The position numbers and the translations under genes were made by a program. From NCBI RefSeq assembly GCF_000980885.2, contig NZ_LBDA02000006.1, positions 124,001 through 188,000 of the forward strand: a stretch of DNA of 64,000 nucleotides. The letters run 5' to 3'. The notes below the pieces were generated by a model. It was not told the DNA's origin. It did not search any database and worked only from the letters and a program-made list of their open reading frames with translations. Positions 1-8,216 of this stretch are shown one piece after another (position 1 is the stretch's first letter; every line of letters starts with the position of its first letter). The stretch is from Streptomyces malaysiense. GTDB taxonomy: Bacteria > Actinomycetota > Actinomycetes > Streptomycetales > Streptomycetaceae.

Positions 1-710
1 TCCTCGACATCATCAAGGGCATCCCCTTCGCCGACCACGAGCTGTCCGGCACGAAGGTGCCGCTGAGCAAGGTCAGGCTGCTCCCGCCGGTCCTCCCCAA
101 CAAGGTCGTGGCCTTCGGCCGCAACTACGCCGAGCACGCGCGGGAGCTGGGCAACGAGGTGCCCGAGGCCCCGTTCGCCTTCTTCAAGCCGTCCACCTCG
201 GTGATCGGCCCCGGGGACGAGATCCGCTACCCCTCGTTCACCGAGGAACTGCACCACGAGGCCGAGCTGGCCGTCGTCATCGGCCGCATGTGCCGCGAGG
301 TGCCCCGGGAGCGCGTCAAGGACGTGATCTTCGGCTACACCTGCGCCAACGACGTCACCGCCCGCGACGTCCAGCGCCGCGAGAAGCAGTGGGCGCGGGC
401 CAAGGGCTTCGACAGCTCCTGCCCGCTCGGCCCCTGGGTGGAGACCGGCCTGGACCTCGCTCGGGCCAATGACCTCACGGTGCAGCTCACCGTCAACGGC
501 GAGCAGCGCCAGCTGGGCCGCACCAGCGAGATGATCCACCCCATCGAGGACCTGATCGTCAACATCACCGAGGCCATGACGCTGCTGCCCGGCGACGTCA
601 TCCTCACCGGCACCCCGGCAGGGGTCGGCCCCCTGAACGTCGGCGACGACGTCGCCGTCACCATCGAAGGCATCGGCACTCTCACCAACAAGGTTGTCAA
701 GCGTGGCTAG
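1..710 (+). CDS. Fumarylacetoacetate hydrolase family protein, 5' end missing
   Basis: The frame is open from base 3, so the gene begins before the window; 235 codons plus a TAG stop are visible. The visible part carries the FAH-fold signatures: ELAVVIGR with its preceding HHEAE acidic metal ligands, [12 protein letters not shown], and the C-terminal [13 protein letters not shown]. Members of this family are metal-dependent C-C hydrolases or decarboxylases acting on 2-keto acids (fumarylpyruvate or 2-hydroxyhepta-diene-dioate type). The substrate cannot be read from sequence. The 3' end overlaps the gltX start by 8 bases, which suggests co-transcription and translational coupling. A GTG at 57 is only an internal valine codon because the conserved reading continues upstream of it. 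Confidence 0.9.
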   Translation, partial: LDIIKGIPFADHELSGTKVPLSKVRLLPPVLPNKVVAFGRNYAEHARELGNEVPEAPFAFFKPSTSVIGPGDEIRYPSFTEELHHEAELAVVIGRMCREVPRERVKDVIFGYTCANDVTARDVQRREKQWARAKGFDSSCPLGPWVETGLDLARANDLTVQLTVNGEQRQLGRTSEMIHPIEDLIVNITEAMTLLPGDVILTGTPAGVGPLNVGDDVAVTIEGIGTLTNKVVKRG

Positions 711-2193
711 CGCACCCGCCTCCCCGTCTCCCGTCCGCGTCCGTTTCTGCCCCTCGCCCACCGGCAACCCGCACGTGGGCCTGGTCCGCACCGCCCTGTT
801 CAACTGGGCGTTCGCCCGGCACCACCAGGGCACCCTGGTCTTCCGCATCGAGGACACCGACGCGGCCCGCGACTCGGAGGAGTCCTACGAGCAGCTGCTC
901 GACTCGATGCGCTGGCTCGGCTTCGACTGGGACGAGGGCCCCGAGGTCGGCGGCCCGCACGCGCCGTACCGGCAGTCGCAGCGCATGGACATCTACGCCG
1001 ACGTCGCGCACAAGCTCCTGGACGGCGGGTACGCCTACCACTGCTACTGCTCCCAGGAGGAGCTGGACTCCCGCCGCGAGGCCGCCCGTGCGGCCGGCAA
1101 GCCCTCCGGCTACGACGGCCACTGCCGCGACCTGTCCGCCGAGCAGGTCGAGCGGTACCGCGCCGAGGGCCGGCAGCCGATCGTCCGCTTCCGGATGCCG
1201 GACGAGACGATCACGTTCGACGACCTGGTGCGCGGCGAGCTGACCTTCACCCCGGAGAACGTGCCGGACTACGGCATCGTCCGCGCCAACGGCGCCCCGC
1301 TGTACACGCTGGTCAACCCCGTCGACGACGCGCTGATGGACATCACGCACGTGCTCCGCGGCGAGGACCTGCTCTCCTCCACCCCGCGCCAGATCGCGCT
1401 GTACAAGGCGCTGACGGAGCTGGGCATCGCCAAGCGGACCCCGGCCTTCGGCCACCTGCCGTACGTGATGGGCGAGGGCAACAAGAAGCTCTCCAAGCGC
1501 GACCCGCAGTCCTCGCTGAACCTCTACCGCGAGCGCGGCTTCCTGCCTGAGGGCCTGCTCAACTACCTCTCCCTGCTGGGCTGGTCGCTCTCCGCGGACC
1601 AGGACATCTTCACGGTCGAGGAGATGGTCGCGGCCTTCGAGATCTCCGACGTGAACCCCAACCCGGCGCGCTTCGACCTGAAGAAGTGCGAGGCGATCAA
1701 CGCCGACCACATCCGCCTGCTGGATGTGCAGGAGTTCACCGAGCGCTGCCGCACCTGGCTGAAGGCCCCGTTCGCCCCCTGGGCGCCGGAGGCGTTCGAC
1801 GAGGCAAAGTGGGAGGCCATCGCCCCGCACGCCCAGACCCGTCTGAAGGTGCTCTCCGAGATCACCGAGAACGTCGACTTCCTGTTCCTCCCGGAGCCGG
1901 TCTTCGACGAGGCGTCCTGGACCAAGGCGATGAAGGAGGGCAGCGACGCCCTGCTGCGCACGGCCCGCGAGAAGCTGGAGTCCGCGGACTGGACGTCGGC
2001 CGAGTCCCTCAAGGAGGCCGTCCTGGCCGCCGGCGAGGTCCACGGCCTCAAGCTCGGCAAGGCGCAGGCCCCGGTGCGCGTCGCCGTCACCGGCCGCACC
2101 GTCGGCCTCCCGCTCTTCGAGTCCCTGGAGGTCCTGGGCAAGGAGAAGACCCTGGCCCGTGTCGACGCGGCCCTGGCGAGGCTCGCCGCGTAA
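703..2193 (+). CDS. gltX: Glutamyl-tRNA synthetase
   Basis: This is a class I aminoacyl-tRNA synthetase of 496 residues that charges tRNA-Glu with glutamate in the cytoplasm. In actinobacteria lacking GlnRS it also mischarges tRNA-Gln for later amidation by GatCAB. The HIGH-type motif is seen as [10 protein letters not shown] near the N-terminus and the KMSKS-type loop as KKLSKRD around residue 267. Length agrees with the family. I chose GTG 703 over the TTG at 694: it gives the family N-terminus [15 protein letters not shown] and places AAGG about 9 bases upstream. It overlaps the preceding stop. A Gln/Glu tRNA cluster, the substrates of this enzyme, follows about 1 kb downstream. Confidence 0.96.
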   Translation: MASAPASPSPVRVRFCPSPTGNPHVGLVRTALFNWAFARHHQGTLVFRIEDTDAARDSEESYEQLLDSMRWLGFDWDEGPEVGGPHAPYRQSQRMDIYADVAHKLLDGGYAYHCYCSQEELDSRREAARAAGKPSGYDGHCRDLSAEQVERYRAEGRQPIVRFRMPDETITFDDLVRGELTFTPENVPDYGIVRANGAPLYTLVNPVDDALMDITHVLRGEDLLSSTPRQIALYKALTELGIAKRTPAFGHLPYVMGEGNKKLSKRDPQSSLNLYRERGFLPEGLLNYLSLLGWSLSADQDIFTVEEMVAAFEISDVNPNPARFDLKKCEAINADHIRLLDVQEFTERCRTWLKAPFAPWAPEAFDEAKWEAIAPHAQTRLKVLSEITENVDFLFLPEPVFDEASWTKAMKEGSDALLRTAREKLESADWTSAESLKEAVLAAGEVHGLKLGKAQAPVRVAVTGRTVGLPLFESLEVLGKEKTLARVDAALARLAA

Positions 2194-2213
2194 GGCCCAC
2201 CGCGTGTGGACAG

Positions 2214-2245
2214 GGGGCGGCGCCCGGAACCCCGGGTGCCGCCCC
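2214..2245 (+). terminator. Terminator hairpin after gltX
   Basis: A 14-bp GC-rich stem with one G-T wobble (left arm 2214-2227, right arm 2232-2245) and a 4-base loop is followed by TTCG. It lies 20 bases after the gltX stop. Confidence 0.65.
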
Positions 2246-2351
2246 TTCGCCGTACCCCCGCGTCCGCGGTGTGACGACACTCACCGCTCCCGCCCCCGGT
2301 GCCGCCGCCGTTCCCCGGACGCGCCCCGCCCCCGGCGTTACGGTCGAAGGC

Positions 2352-3083
2352 GTGAGCATCGAAGCCGTGGTCTGGGACGTGGACGACACGCTCTTCGACT
2401 ACACCAGCGCCGACCGCAGCGGGATGCGGGCGCACCTCGTCGCCGAGGGGCTGCTCGGGCGGTACGGCACGGTGGAGGACGCGCTGGGCCGGTGGCGGGA
2501 GATCACCGACCGGCAGTGGGCGAGGTACGCGGCGGGGGAGTGCGGCTTCGAGGAGCAGCGCCGCGACCGGGTGCGGGCCTTCCTCGACACGGAGATGGCG
2601 GACGCCGAGGCGGAGGCCTGGTTCCAGCGCTACGTGGGGCACTACGAGGCCGCCTGGGGACTCTTCCCGGACGTGCTGCCCGCGCTGCGGGCGCTCGCGC
2701 CCACGCACCGCCTCGCGGTGCTGTCGAACTCCAGCATCACCGTCCAGGAGCGCAAGCTGCGCACCCTCGGCCTGCTGGACCGCTTCGAGGTCGTGCTGTG
2801 CGCCGCCGAGCTGGGCGTCTCCAAGCCCCGGCCCGGCGCCTTCCTGGCCGCCTGCGAGGCGCTGGGCCTCGCCCCGCGCGAGGTGGCGTACGTCGGCGAT
2901 CATCCGGAGATCGACGGGCGGGGCGCCGCCGAGGCCGGGCTGCTGTCCGTGTGGATCGACCGCGGCACCACGTCCGTGCGAGGCGCCGGGGACGCCGTCG
3001 TGCACCGCATCGCCAGCCTGTCCGAACTCCCCGCGCTGCTCCGCTCGGATACTCGTTTTGGAGCCCCGTCCACCTTCGGGTAA
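2352..3083 (+). CDS. HAD-superfamily hydrolase
   Basis: A 243-residue cytoplasmic phosphatase of the haloacid dehalogenase superfamily with a C1-type helical cap. All four motifs are visible: WDVDDTLFD (nucleophile Asp) at the N-terminus, LSNSS (motif II), the Lys of SKPRPGAF (motif III) and YVGDHPEID (motif IV). The layout resembles YjjG-type nucleotidases or 2-haloacid dehalogenase-like enzymes; substrate is unknown. The start is uncertain. GTG 2352 gives the compact family N-terminus, but a GAAGG lies only one base upstream of it. GTG 2271 would add 27 low-complexity Pro/Ala residues and has no clear ribosome site. The TAA stop overlaps the putative promoter of the tRNA cluster. Confidence 0.85.
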   Translation: MSIEAVVWDVDDTLFDYTSADRSGMRAHLVAEGLLGRYGTVEDALGRWREITDRQWARYAAGECGFEEQRRDRVRAFLDTEMADAEAEAWFQRYVGHYEAAWGLFPDVLPALRALAPTHRLAVLSNSSITVQERKLRTLGLLDRFEVVLCAAELGVSKPRPGAFLAACEALGLAPREVAYVGDHPEIDGRGAAEAGLLSVWIDRGTTSVRGAGDAVVHRIASLSELPALLRSDTRFGAPSTFG

Positions 3084-3086
3084 TGT
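3058..3086 (+). promoter_or_regulatory. Candidate promoter of the tRNA cluster
   Basis: TTGGAG (3058-3063) and TAATGT (3081-3086) are separated by 17 bases, a vegetative sigma-factor spacing. The -10 overlaps the stop codon of the HAD gene. The first tRNA begins about 90 bases downstream. Confidence 0.5.
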
Positions 3087-3173
3087 TCTTCCTGCGCCGA
3101 GGGGAACGGGCCGAAAGGCCGGAACCCCGAGGAGCGAACTAGAACGAGAACCCCGCAGGGGGTTGAGTTCCAG

Positions 3174-3245
3174 TGGCCTATGGTGTAATTGGCAGCACGA
3201 CTGATTCTGGTTCAGTTAGTCTTGGTTCGAGTCCAGGTAGGCCAG
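3174..3245 (+). tRNA. tRNA-Gln (anticodon CTG)
   Basis: A 72-base cloverleaf. The acceptor stem is TGGCCTA/TAGGCCA with discriminator G at 3245, the anticodon stem is ACTGA/TCAGT, and the loop TTCTGGT places CTG at 3207-3209. The T-arm has GGTTCGAGTCC. CCA is not encoded. In organisms without GlnRS it is charged indirectly through Glu-tRNA-Gln. Confidence 0.96.
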
Positions 3246-3266
3246 CTCGCAGAGCTTATCTGCAAA

Positions 3267-3339
3267 GCCCCCGTTGTGTAGCGGCCTAGCACGCTGCCCT
3301 CTCAAGGCAGTAGCGCCGGTTCGAATCCGGTCGGGGGTA
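3267..3339 (+). tRNA. tRNA-Glu (anticodon CTC), copy 1
   Basis: A 73-base cloverleaf with acceptor GCCCCCG pairing to CGGGGGT and discriminator A. The anticodon stem is CTGCC/GGCAG and the loop CTCTCAA gives anticodon CTC at 3301-3303. It differs from the two later copies only by a compensated pair in the anticodon stem. CCA is not encoded. Confidence 0.96.
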
Positions 3340-3368
3340 CTGATCCTGATCCTGTCGGGATCGCTAGG

Positions 3369-3441
3369 GCCCCCGTTGTGTAGCGGCCTAGCACGCCGCC
3401 CTCTCAAGGCGGTAGCGCCGGTTCGAATCCGGTCGGGGGTA
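3369..3441 (+). tRNA. tRNA-Glu (anticodon CTC), copy 2
   Basis: A 73-base cloverleaf matching copy 1 except that the anticodon stem is CCGCC/GGCGG. The anticodon CTC is at 3403-3405. CCA is not encoded. Confidence 0.96.
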
Positions 3442-3461
3442 CGACTGGTCTAAACCATCAT

Positions 3462-3533
3462 TGGTCTATGGTGTAATTGGCAGCACGACTGATTCTGGTT
3501 CAGTTAGTCTTGGTTCGAGTCCAGGTAGACCAG
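3462..3533 (+). tRNA. tRNA-Gln (anticodon CTG), copy 2
   Basis: A 72-base cloverleaf matching the first tRNA-Gln except in the acceptor stem, which is TGGTCTA/TAGACCA here, a compensated change. The anticodon CTG is at 3495-3497. CCA is not encoded. Confidence 0.96.
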
Positions 3534-3561
3534 CTCGGACCTGCGGAAACGCAGCGTCCAG

Positions 3562-3634
3562 GCCCCCGTTGTGTAGCGGCCTAGCACGCCGCCCTCTCAA
3601 GGCGGTAGCGCCGGTTCGAATCCGGTCGGGGGTA
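3562..3634 (+). tRNA. tRNA-Glu (anticodon CTC), copy 3
   Basis: A 73-base cloverleaf with the same sequence as copy 2, anticodon CTC at 3596-3598. It ends 5 bases before the terminator that closes the cluster. Confidence 0.96.
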
Positions 3635-3639
3635 CAGAG

Positions 3640-3669
3640 GAAGGCCCTTCGCTTCGGCGGAGGGCCTTC
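3640..3669. terminator. Bidirectional terminator between tRNA cluster and MerR gene
   Basis: A stem of 13 pairs with one T-G wobble, capped by a TTCG tetraloop (outer arms GAAGGCCCT 3640-3648 and AGGGCCTTC 3661-3669). It lies between the last tRNA and the convergent regulator gene and can serve both. Confidence 0.75.
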
Positions 3670-3687
3670 GCGCATCTCCGGCGTCAC

Positions 3688-4332
3688 TCATTCGAAGCCG
3701 TACCGCCGCGTCGCCTCCTCCTCCTGTGCGAGCCGGTGCAGCGCCCGCAGCACGGGCTCGTTGAGGATCGCCCCGAGGATCGCGAACTCGATCCGCTCCG
3801 CCCCCGGCGGCAGCGTCTCCATGTTGTCCAGGTCGAGTACGGCCGTGCGGTGCATCAACTCCGCGTACGGCGCGAGCTGTTCGGCCCCCCACTCGTAACC
3901 GAGCCGGCGGAACGCGGCCACCGTCACCACCAGTGAGCGGTACGCGGGGGAGAGGGTCGCGAGGCACTTGGCGTTCTCCCAGCCGAGCCGGTCCACGAGC
4001 GCCGCGACCTCCTCGTGCGCGGTCCGTACGCAGGCGTCGTCCTCGTCCGGCTCCGGCACCTGCGGCAGCGCCCACAGCGCGGCGCCCAGCCGGATCGAGC
4101 CGCCCAGGGACTCGTCGTCCACGTGCCCGAGCACCTCGCGCACCTTCGCCACCGGCAGCCGTCCGACCTGGATCATCGCCCGTACCAGGCGCAGCCGGCG
4201 CAGATGCTCCTCGTCGTACTCCGCCGTGGTCGCGTTCAGCTGCCGGCCCGGCGGCAGCAGGCCCTCGCGCAGGTAGTACTTGATCGTCGCGGTGGAGACC
4301 CCGCTGCGCCCGCTCAGTTCGGCCAGCCGCAT
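3688..4332 (-). CDS. MerR-family transcriptional regulator
   Basis: A 214-residue DNA-binding regulator. Residues 1-70 form a MerR-type winged helix: MRLAELSGRSGVSTATIKYY is the helix-turn-helix, followed by LREGLLPPG and the second helix pair through REVLGHV. The remaining ~140 residues are a helical effector or oligomerisation domain without the cysteines of metal sensors. I chose the ATG at 4332-4330 because GAAGGGG lies about 8 bases upstream and the helix-turn-helix starts at once. Longer frames only add unrelated sequence. It is divergent from the DUF4188 gene, with a perfect dyad in the shared gap. It probably controls itself and that neighbour. Confidence 0.88.
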   Translation of the reverse strand: MRLAELSGRSGVSTATIKYYLREGLLPPGRQLNATTAEYDEEHLRRLRLVRAMIQVGRLPVAKVREVLGHVDDESLGGSIRLGAALWALPQVPEPDEDDACVRTAHEEVAALVDRLGWENAKCLATLSPAYRSLVVTVAAFRRLGYEWGAEQLAPYAELMHRTAVLDLDNMETLPPGAERIEFAILGAILNEPVLRALHRLAQEEEATRRYGFE

Positions 4333-4346
4333 GCCTTGCGCCCCTT

Positions 4347-4369
4347 CTTGGATAAGAGCACTATCCAAG
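4347..4369. promoter_or_regulatory. Inverted repeat, likely operator of the MerR-type regulator
   Basis: CTTGGATA, seven bases, then TATCCAAG: a perfect 8-bp dyad over 23 bases in the gap between the divergent MerR and DUF4188 genes. The position and symmetry fit a dimeric regulator. Binding itself is inferred. Confidence 0.65.
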
Positions 4370-4390
4370 CACGCGATGAAGGGGGAGGCC

Positions 4391-4912
4391 ATGGTGTCCC
4401 GTACGACCGCCGACGCGAAGGGCGACGTCGTCGTCCTGCTCATAGGCATGCGCATCAACCGTTTCTGGGCGGTGCACCTGTGGGTGCCGGTGATGCTGGC
4501 GATGCTCCGCATGCTGCGAGAGCTGGCGAAGGACCCGGAGCGGGGGCTGCGGGAGAAAGTGCTGCTCACGGCATCGCCACGGACGTACTACGTCGTGCAG
4601 TACTGGGAGTCCAAGGAGAAGCTGTACGCCTACGCCACCGCGCCCGACGCCTTCCACCACGAGGTCTGGGCGCGGCTGAACCGCAAGGAGCGGGCGGGCA
4701 GGCTGCGGGGCGAGGTCGGCATCTGGCACGAGGCGTACGTGGTGCCCGAGGGGTCGTACGAGGCGATCTACGCGGACATGCCGGCGTTCGGGCTGGCGGG
4801 TGCGCACGGGCAGATTCCGCTCGCGGAGCGCGGGAGGTACGCGAAGGACCGGTTCGCCTACCGGTCGGGCGGGCCGGCCGAGCGGGACGCGAAGGACGCT
4901 CAGGCCGGCTGA
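4391..4912 (+). CDS. DUF4188 / monooxygenase-like family protein
   Basis: A 173-residue protein of the DUF4188 family (Pfam groups it with monooxygenase af470-like proteins). Recognisable features are MRINRFWAVHLWVPVMLAM near the N-terminus, YYVVQYWESKEKLYAYA, HHEVWARLNR and GIWHEAYVV, a ferredoxin-like alpha/beta barrel resembling heme-binding monooxygenase folds. No signal peptide; the hydrophobic stretch at 25-40 may be a core helix. AAGGGGGAGG at 4379-4388 supports ATG 4391 or GTG 4394; ATG 4376 would place the start before the ribosome site. The real substrate is unknown. It is divergent from and probably controlled by the MerR-type regulator, suggesting a small inducible detoxification unit. 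Confidence 0.8.
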   Translation: MVSRTTADAKGDVVVLLIGMRINRFWAVHLWVPVMLAMLRMLRELAKDPERGLREKVLLTASPRTYYVVQYWESKEKLYAYATAPDAFHHEVWARLNRKERAGRLRGEVGIWHEAYVVPEGSYEAIYADMPAFGLAGAHGQIPLAERGRYAKDRFAYRSGGPAERDAKDAQAG

Positions 4913-4934
4913 GACCGGCCGCTCCGCTCCCCGA

Positions 4935-4964
4935 TGGGTCCGCCGCGGCGTTGGGGCGGACCCA
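4935..4964. terminator. Bidirectional terminator hairpin
   Basis: TGGGTCCGCC (4935-4944) pairs perfectly with GGCGGACCCA (4955-4964) over a 10-base loop, between the convergent DUF4188 gene and ndgR. Confidence 0.65.
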
Positions 4965-5011
4965 CCTGAGAGTCGTCGGAGCATCCCGGAGGGGAAATCC
5001 GCGGGGCTCGC

Positions 5012-5728
5012 TCAGCCCGTGCGGCGCAGAGCCTCCGAGAGGCGGGTCGCGGCGTCGATGACGGCCTGGGCGTGCATCCGGCCCGGGTGCCGCGTCAGGC
5101 GTTCGATCGGGCCCGAGACGGAGACGGCGGCCACCACACGGTTGGAGGGGCCGCGCACCGGGGCCGAGACGGACGCGACGCCCGGCTCGCGCTCACCGAT
5201 GGACTGCGCCCAGCCGCGGCGCCGCACGCCCGACAGGGCCGTCGCCGTGAAACGGGCGCCCTGCAGGCCCCGGTGCAGCCGCTCGGGCTCCTCCCAGGCG
5301 AGCAGGATCTGCGCCGAGGAGCCGGCCTTCATCGTGAGCGTGGAGCCGACCGGGACGGTGTCCCGGAGCCCGGACAGCCGTTCCGCCGCGGCCACGCAGA
5401 TCCGCATGTCGCCCTGGCGCCGGTAGAGCTGCGCGCTCTCGCCGGTGACGTCCCGGAGGTGGGTGAGCACGGGGCCCGCCGTCGCGAGCAGGCGGTCCTC
5501 GCCCGCCGCCGCCGCGAGCTCCGCGAGACGCGGTCCGAGGATGAACCGGCCCTGCATGTCGCGTGCCACCATGCGGTGGTGTTCCAGGGCCACGGCCAGG
5601 CGGTGGGCCGTGGGTCGTGCCAGTCCGGTGGCCCCGACCAGACCCGCGAGGGTGGCCGGACCGGACTCCAGAGCGCTCAGGACGAGGGCCGCCTTGTCCA
5701 GAACGCCTACGCCGCTACTGTTGTCCAT
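5012..5728 (-). CDS. ndgR: IclR-family regulator NdgR (AreB/LtbR type)
   Basis: A 238-residue IclR-type regulator, practically identical to what I recall of S. coelicolor NdgR (SCO5552), which controls leucine and other amino-acid biosynthesis genes and affects secondary metabolism. Residues ~10-70 are the winged helix (LDKAALVLSALESG, TLAGLVGATGLARPTAHRLA), and ~85-238 the IclR effector domain with GSTLTMKAGSSAQILLAWE. The ATG at 5728 gives the known N-terminus MDNSSGVGVLDKAA. There is no ribosome site upstream, and a leaderless message is possible. It is divergent from leuCD, its classical target. A near-perfect dyad lies 14 bases upstream of the start codon. Confidence 0.95.
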   Translation of the reverse strand: MDNSSGVGVLDKAALVLSALESGPATLAGLVGATGLARPTAHRLAVALEHHRMVARDMQGRFILGPRLAELAAAAGEDRLLATAGPVLTHLRDVTGESAQLYRRQGDMRICVAAAERLSGLRDTVPVGSTLTMKAGSSAQILLAWEEPERLHRGLQGARFTATALSGVRRRGWAQSIGEREPGVASVSAPVRGPSNRVVAAVSVSGPIERLTRHPGRMHAQAVIDAATRLSEALRRTG

Positions 5729-5742
5729 GCAACGATACTCGC

Positions 5743-5759
5743 GTCTCACTCTGTGAAAC
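5743..5759. promoter_or_regulatory. Candidate NdgR operator in the ndgR-leuC gap
   Basis: GTCTCAC, three bases, then GTGAAAC: arms match at six of seven pairs. It sits directly upstream of ndgR, where it would overlap the ndgR promoter and could also act on leuC. IclR proteins bind short palindromes of this size; that NdgR is the binder is inferred from position. Confidence 0.5.
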
Positions 5760-5915
5760 GCAAGTTCAATTTTCCTCGGAACGCGCCACTCTGGATGAAC
5801 ACGGCGGCCCGTCCATCGGCGGGCCCGGCGGCGGACGCCCGGAACCAGGGGCGCGGGCGCCGTCCTCAAGATCTCTAGTTGGGCCGGCGCACGCATGCCG
5901 GCCGGAGGGAAAGCG

Positions 5916-7340
5916 ATGGGTAGGACACTGGCGGAAAAGGTCTGGGACGACCACGTCGTCCGGCGCGCCCAGGGCGAGCCCGACCTCCTCTACATCGATC
6001 TGCACCTGCTGCACGAGGTGACCAGCCCGCAGGCCTTCGACGGGCTGCGCCAGAACGGCCGCCAGGTGCGCCGCCTCGACCTCACCATCGCGACCGAGGA
6101 CCACAACACCCCGACCCTCGACATCGACAAGCCGATCGCCGACCCGGTCTCGCGCGCCCAGCTGGAGACGCTGCGCAAGAACTGCGCCGAGTTCGGGGTG
6201 CGGCTGCACCCGCTGGGCGACGTCGAGCAGGGTGTCGTGCACGTGGTCGGCCCCCAGCTGGGCCTGACCCAGCCCGGTACCACCGTGGTGTGCGGCGACT
6301 CCCACACCTCCACGCACGGCGCTTTCGGCGCGCTGGCGTTCGGTATCGGCACCTCCCAGGTCGAGCACGTGCTGGCCACCCAGACGCTGCCGATGACCCG
6401 CCCCAGGACCATGGCGATCACCGTGGACGGCGAACTGCCCGAGGGCGTCAGCGCCAAGGACCTGATCCTGGCGATCATCGCGAGGATCGGCACCGGCGGC
6501 GGCCAGGGCTACGTCCTGGAGTACCGCGGCTCCGCCATCGAGAAGCTCTCGATGGAGGCCCGGATGACCATCTGCAACATGTCGATCGAGGCCGGCGCCC
6601 GCGCGGGCATGATCGCCCCCGACGAGACCACCTTCGAGTACCTCAAGGGCCGCCCGCACGCCCCGGAGGGCGCCGAGTGGGACGCCGCCGTCGCGTACTG
6701 GAAGACGCTGCGCACGGACGACGACGCGGAATTCGACGCCGAGGTCGTCATCGACGCCGCCGCGCTGTCCCCGTTCGTCACCTGGGGCACCAACCCCGGC
6801 CAGGGCGCGCCGCTTTCGGCCCACGTCCCCGATCCGGCTTCGTACGAAGACGCATCGGAGCGCCTGGCCGCCGAAAAGGCCCTGGAGTACATGGGGTTGG
6901 AGGCCGGAGCGCCGCTGCGCTCCATCAAGGTGGACACCGTCTTCGTAGGCTCCTGCACCAACGGCCGGATCGAGGACCTGCGGAATGTCGCCGCGATCCT
7001 GAAGGACCGCAAAGTCGCCGACGGCGTACGGATGCTGGTCGTGCCGGGCTCCGCGCGGGTCGGCCTCCAGGCGGCCGCCGAGGGCCTGGACGTCGTCTTC
7101 AAGGAAGCCGGCGCCGAGTGGCGGTACGCGGGCTGCTCGATGTGCCTGGGCATGAACCCGGACCAGCTGGCCCCGGGCGAGCGATCCGCCTCCACCTCCA
7201 ACCGCAACTTCGAGGGCCGGCAGGGCAAGGGCGGTCGCACCCACCTGGTGTCGCCGCAGGTCGCGGCGGCCACCGCCGTCCTGGGCCATCTGGCCTCCCC
7301 GGCCGACCTGACCGACGACCGCACGCCCGCTGGAGTCTGA
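5916..7340 (+). CDS. leuC: 3-isopropylmalate dehydratase large subunit
   Basis: A 474-residue aconitase-fold subunit. With LeuD it isomerises 2-isopropylmalate to 3-isopropylmalate in leucine synthesis. The 4Fe-4S cluster cysteines are seen in VGSCTNGR and in the [10 protein letters not shown] block; [20 protein letters not shown] is the substrate-binding signature. Length is normal. ATG 5916 follows GGAGGGA at 5904-5910 with 5-base spacing and gives [15 protein letters not shown], so the upstream ATG at 5895 is rejected. leuD follows after 5 bases in the same operon. Confidence 0.97.
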   Translation: MGRTLAEKVWDDHVVRRAQGEPDLLYIDLHLLHEVTSPQAFDGLRQNGRQVRRLDLTIATEDHNTPTLDIDKPIADPVSRAQLETLRKNCAEFGVRLHPLGDVEQGVVHVVGPQLGLTQPGTTVVCGDSHTSTHGAFGALAFGIGTSQVEHVLATQTLPMTRPRTMAITVDGELPEGVSAKDLILAIIARIGTGGGQGYVLEYRGSAIEKLSMEARMTICNMSIEAGARAGMIAPDETTFEYLKGRPHAPEGAEWDAAVAYWKTLRTDDDAEFDAEVVIDAAALSPFVTWGTNPGQGAPLSAHVPDPASYEDASERLAAEKALEYMGLEAGAPLRSIKVDTVFVGSCTNGRIEDLRNVAAILKDRKVADGVRMLVVPGSARVGLQAAAEGLDVVFKEAGAEWRYAGCSMCLGMNPDQLAPGERSASTSNRNFEGRQGKGGRTHLVSPQVAAATAVLGHLASPADLTDDRTPAGV

Positions 7341-7345
7341 GAACG

Positions 7346-7939
7346 ATGGAAGCCTTCACCACCCACACCGGCCGGGCCGTCCCGCTGCGCCGCGGCAACG
7401 TCGACACCGACCAGATCATCCCCGCCCACTGGCTCAAGAAGGTGACCCGGGACGGGTTCGAGGACGGGCTCTTCGAGGCCTGGCGCAAGGACCCCGACTT
7501 CATCCTCAACCGTCCCGAGCGGCAGGGCGCCACCGTGCTGGTCGCCGGACCCGACTTCGGCACCGGCTCCTCCCGCGAGCACGCCGTCTGGGCGCTCCAG
7601 AACTACGGCTTCAAGACCGTGATCTCGGCCCGCTTCGCGGATATCTTCCGTGGTAACTCGCTGAAGAACGGCCTGCTCACCGTGGTTCTGGAGCAGAAGG
7701 TCGTGGACGCGCTGTGGGAGCTGACCGAGGCCGACCCGACCGCCGAGATCACGGTGGACCTCGAAGCGCGCGAGGTGCGCGCCGAGGGCGTCACCGCCTC
7801 CTTCGAGCTGGACGAGAACTCCCGCTGGCGGCTGCTGAACGGCCTGGACGACATCTCCATCACCCTCCGGAACGAGGCCGACATCGCCGCGTACGAGCAG
7901 CGGCGGCCCGCCTACAAGCCGCAGACCCTCCGGGACTGA
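7346..7939 (+). CDS. leuD: 3-isopropylmalate dehydratase small subunit
   Basis: A 197-residue swivelling domain that pairs with LeuC. Family marks: [33 protein letters not shown] and [18 protein letters not shown]. It starts 5 bases after the leuC stop, with GGAG inside the leuC end as ribosome site. It is followed by a strong terminator, so leuCD is a closed two-gene operon, as expected under NdgR control. Confidence 0.97.
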   Translation: MEAFTTHTGRAVPLRRGNVDTDQIIPAHWLKKVTRDGFEDGLFEAWRKDPDFILNRPERQGATVLVAGPDFGTGSSREHAVWALQNYGFKTVISARFADIFRGNSLKNGLLTVVLEQKVVDALWELTEADPTAEITVDLEAREVRAEGVTASFELDENSRWRLLNGLDDISITLRNEADIAAYEQRRPAYKPQTLRD

Positions 7940-7998
7940 CCCGGTAGCCTGTCCCGGCCCTCTCCGAGGGTCGGGTTTCGGCCACCCAACCAACCCTT

Positions 7999-8031
7999 CT
8001 GTACCCCCGATCGCCCCGATCGGGGGTACAG
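7999..8031 (+). terminator. Terminator of the leuCD operon
   Basis: CTGTACCCCCGATCG (7999-8013) and its exact complement (8017-8031) form a perfect 15-bp stem with a 3-base CCC loop, 60 bases after leuD. No T-run follows, as is common in Streptomyces. Confidence 0.75.
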
Positions 8032-8216
8032 GCATGTCCGGGCCCTCAGGGACCCCCCTGGCGCCGGGGCCCCTCTCAACTTCCCATGTTATGAAGGGCG
8101 TTGGAAGGGTACTTGAGGCAGAGGATCGCGTCTTCCGCAAGGGCCTGGAAGGCCATTTGTGGCGGGAGTTGCCCCCTGGGCAGGCGACAACTCGCCCCAG
8201 ATGGCACAATCTGTGC

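Noticed and set aside
697-2280. A long open frame opposite gltX
   Set aside because: It is the GC-bias shadow of a clearly conserved gene; its protein has the repetitive Arg/Gly/Leu/Val composition of such artefacts and no motif.
3174-3634. tRNA cluster as attachment site of an integrated element
   Set aside because: No integrase, no direct repeat of a tRNA 3' end outside the cluster, and flanking genes are core.
3267-3634. Repeated GCCCCCG...CGGGGGT units read as a CRISPR or other repeat array
   Set aside because: They fold as complete tRNA cloverleaves with correct anticodons.
5795-5878. Possible leuC leader peptide
   Set aside because: The frame has one leucine codon and no paired hairpins, so attenuation is unsupported.
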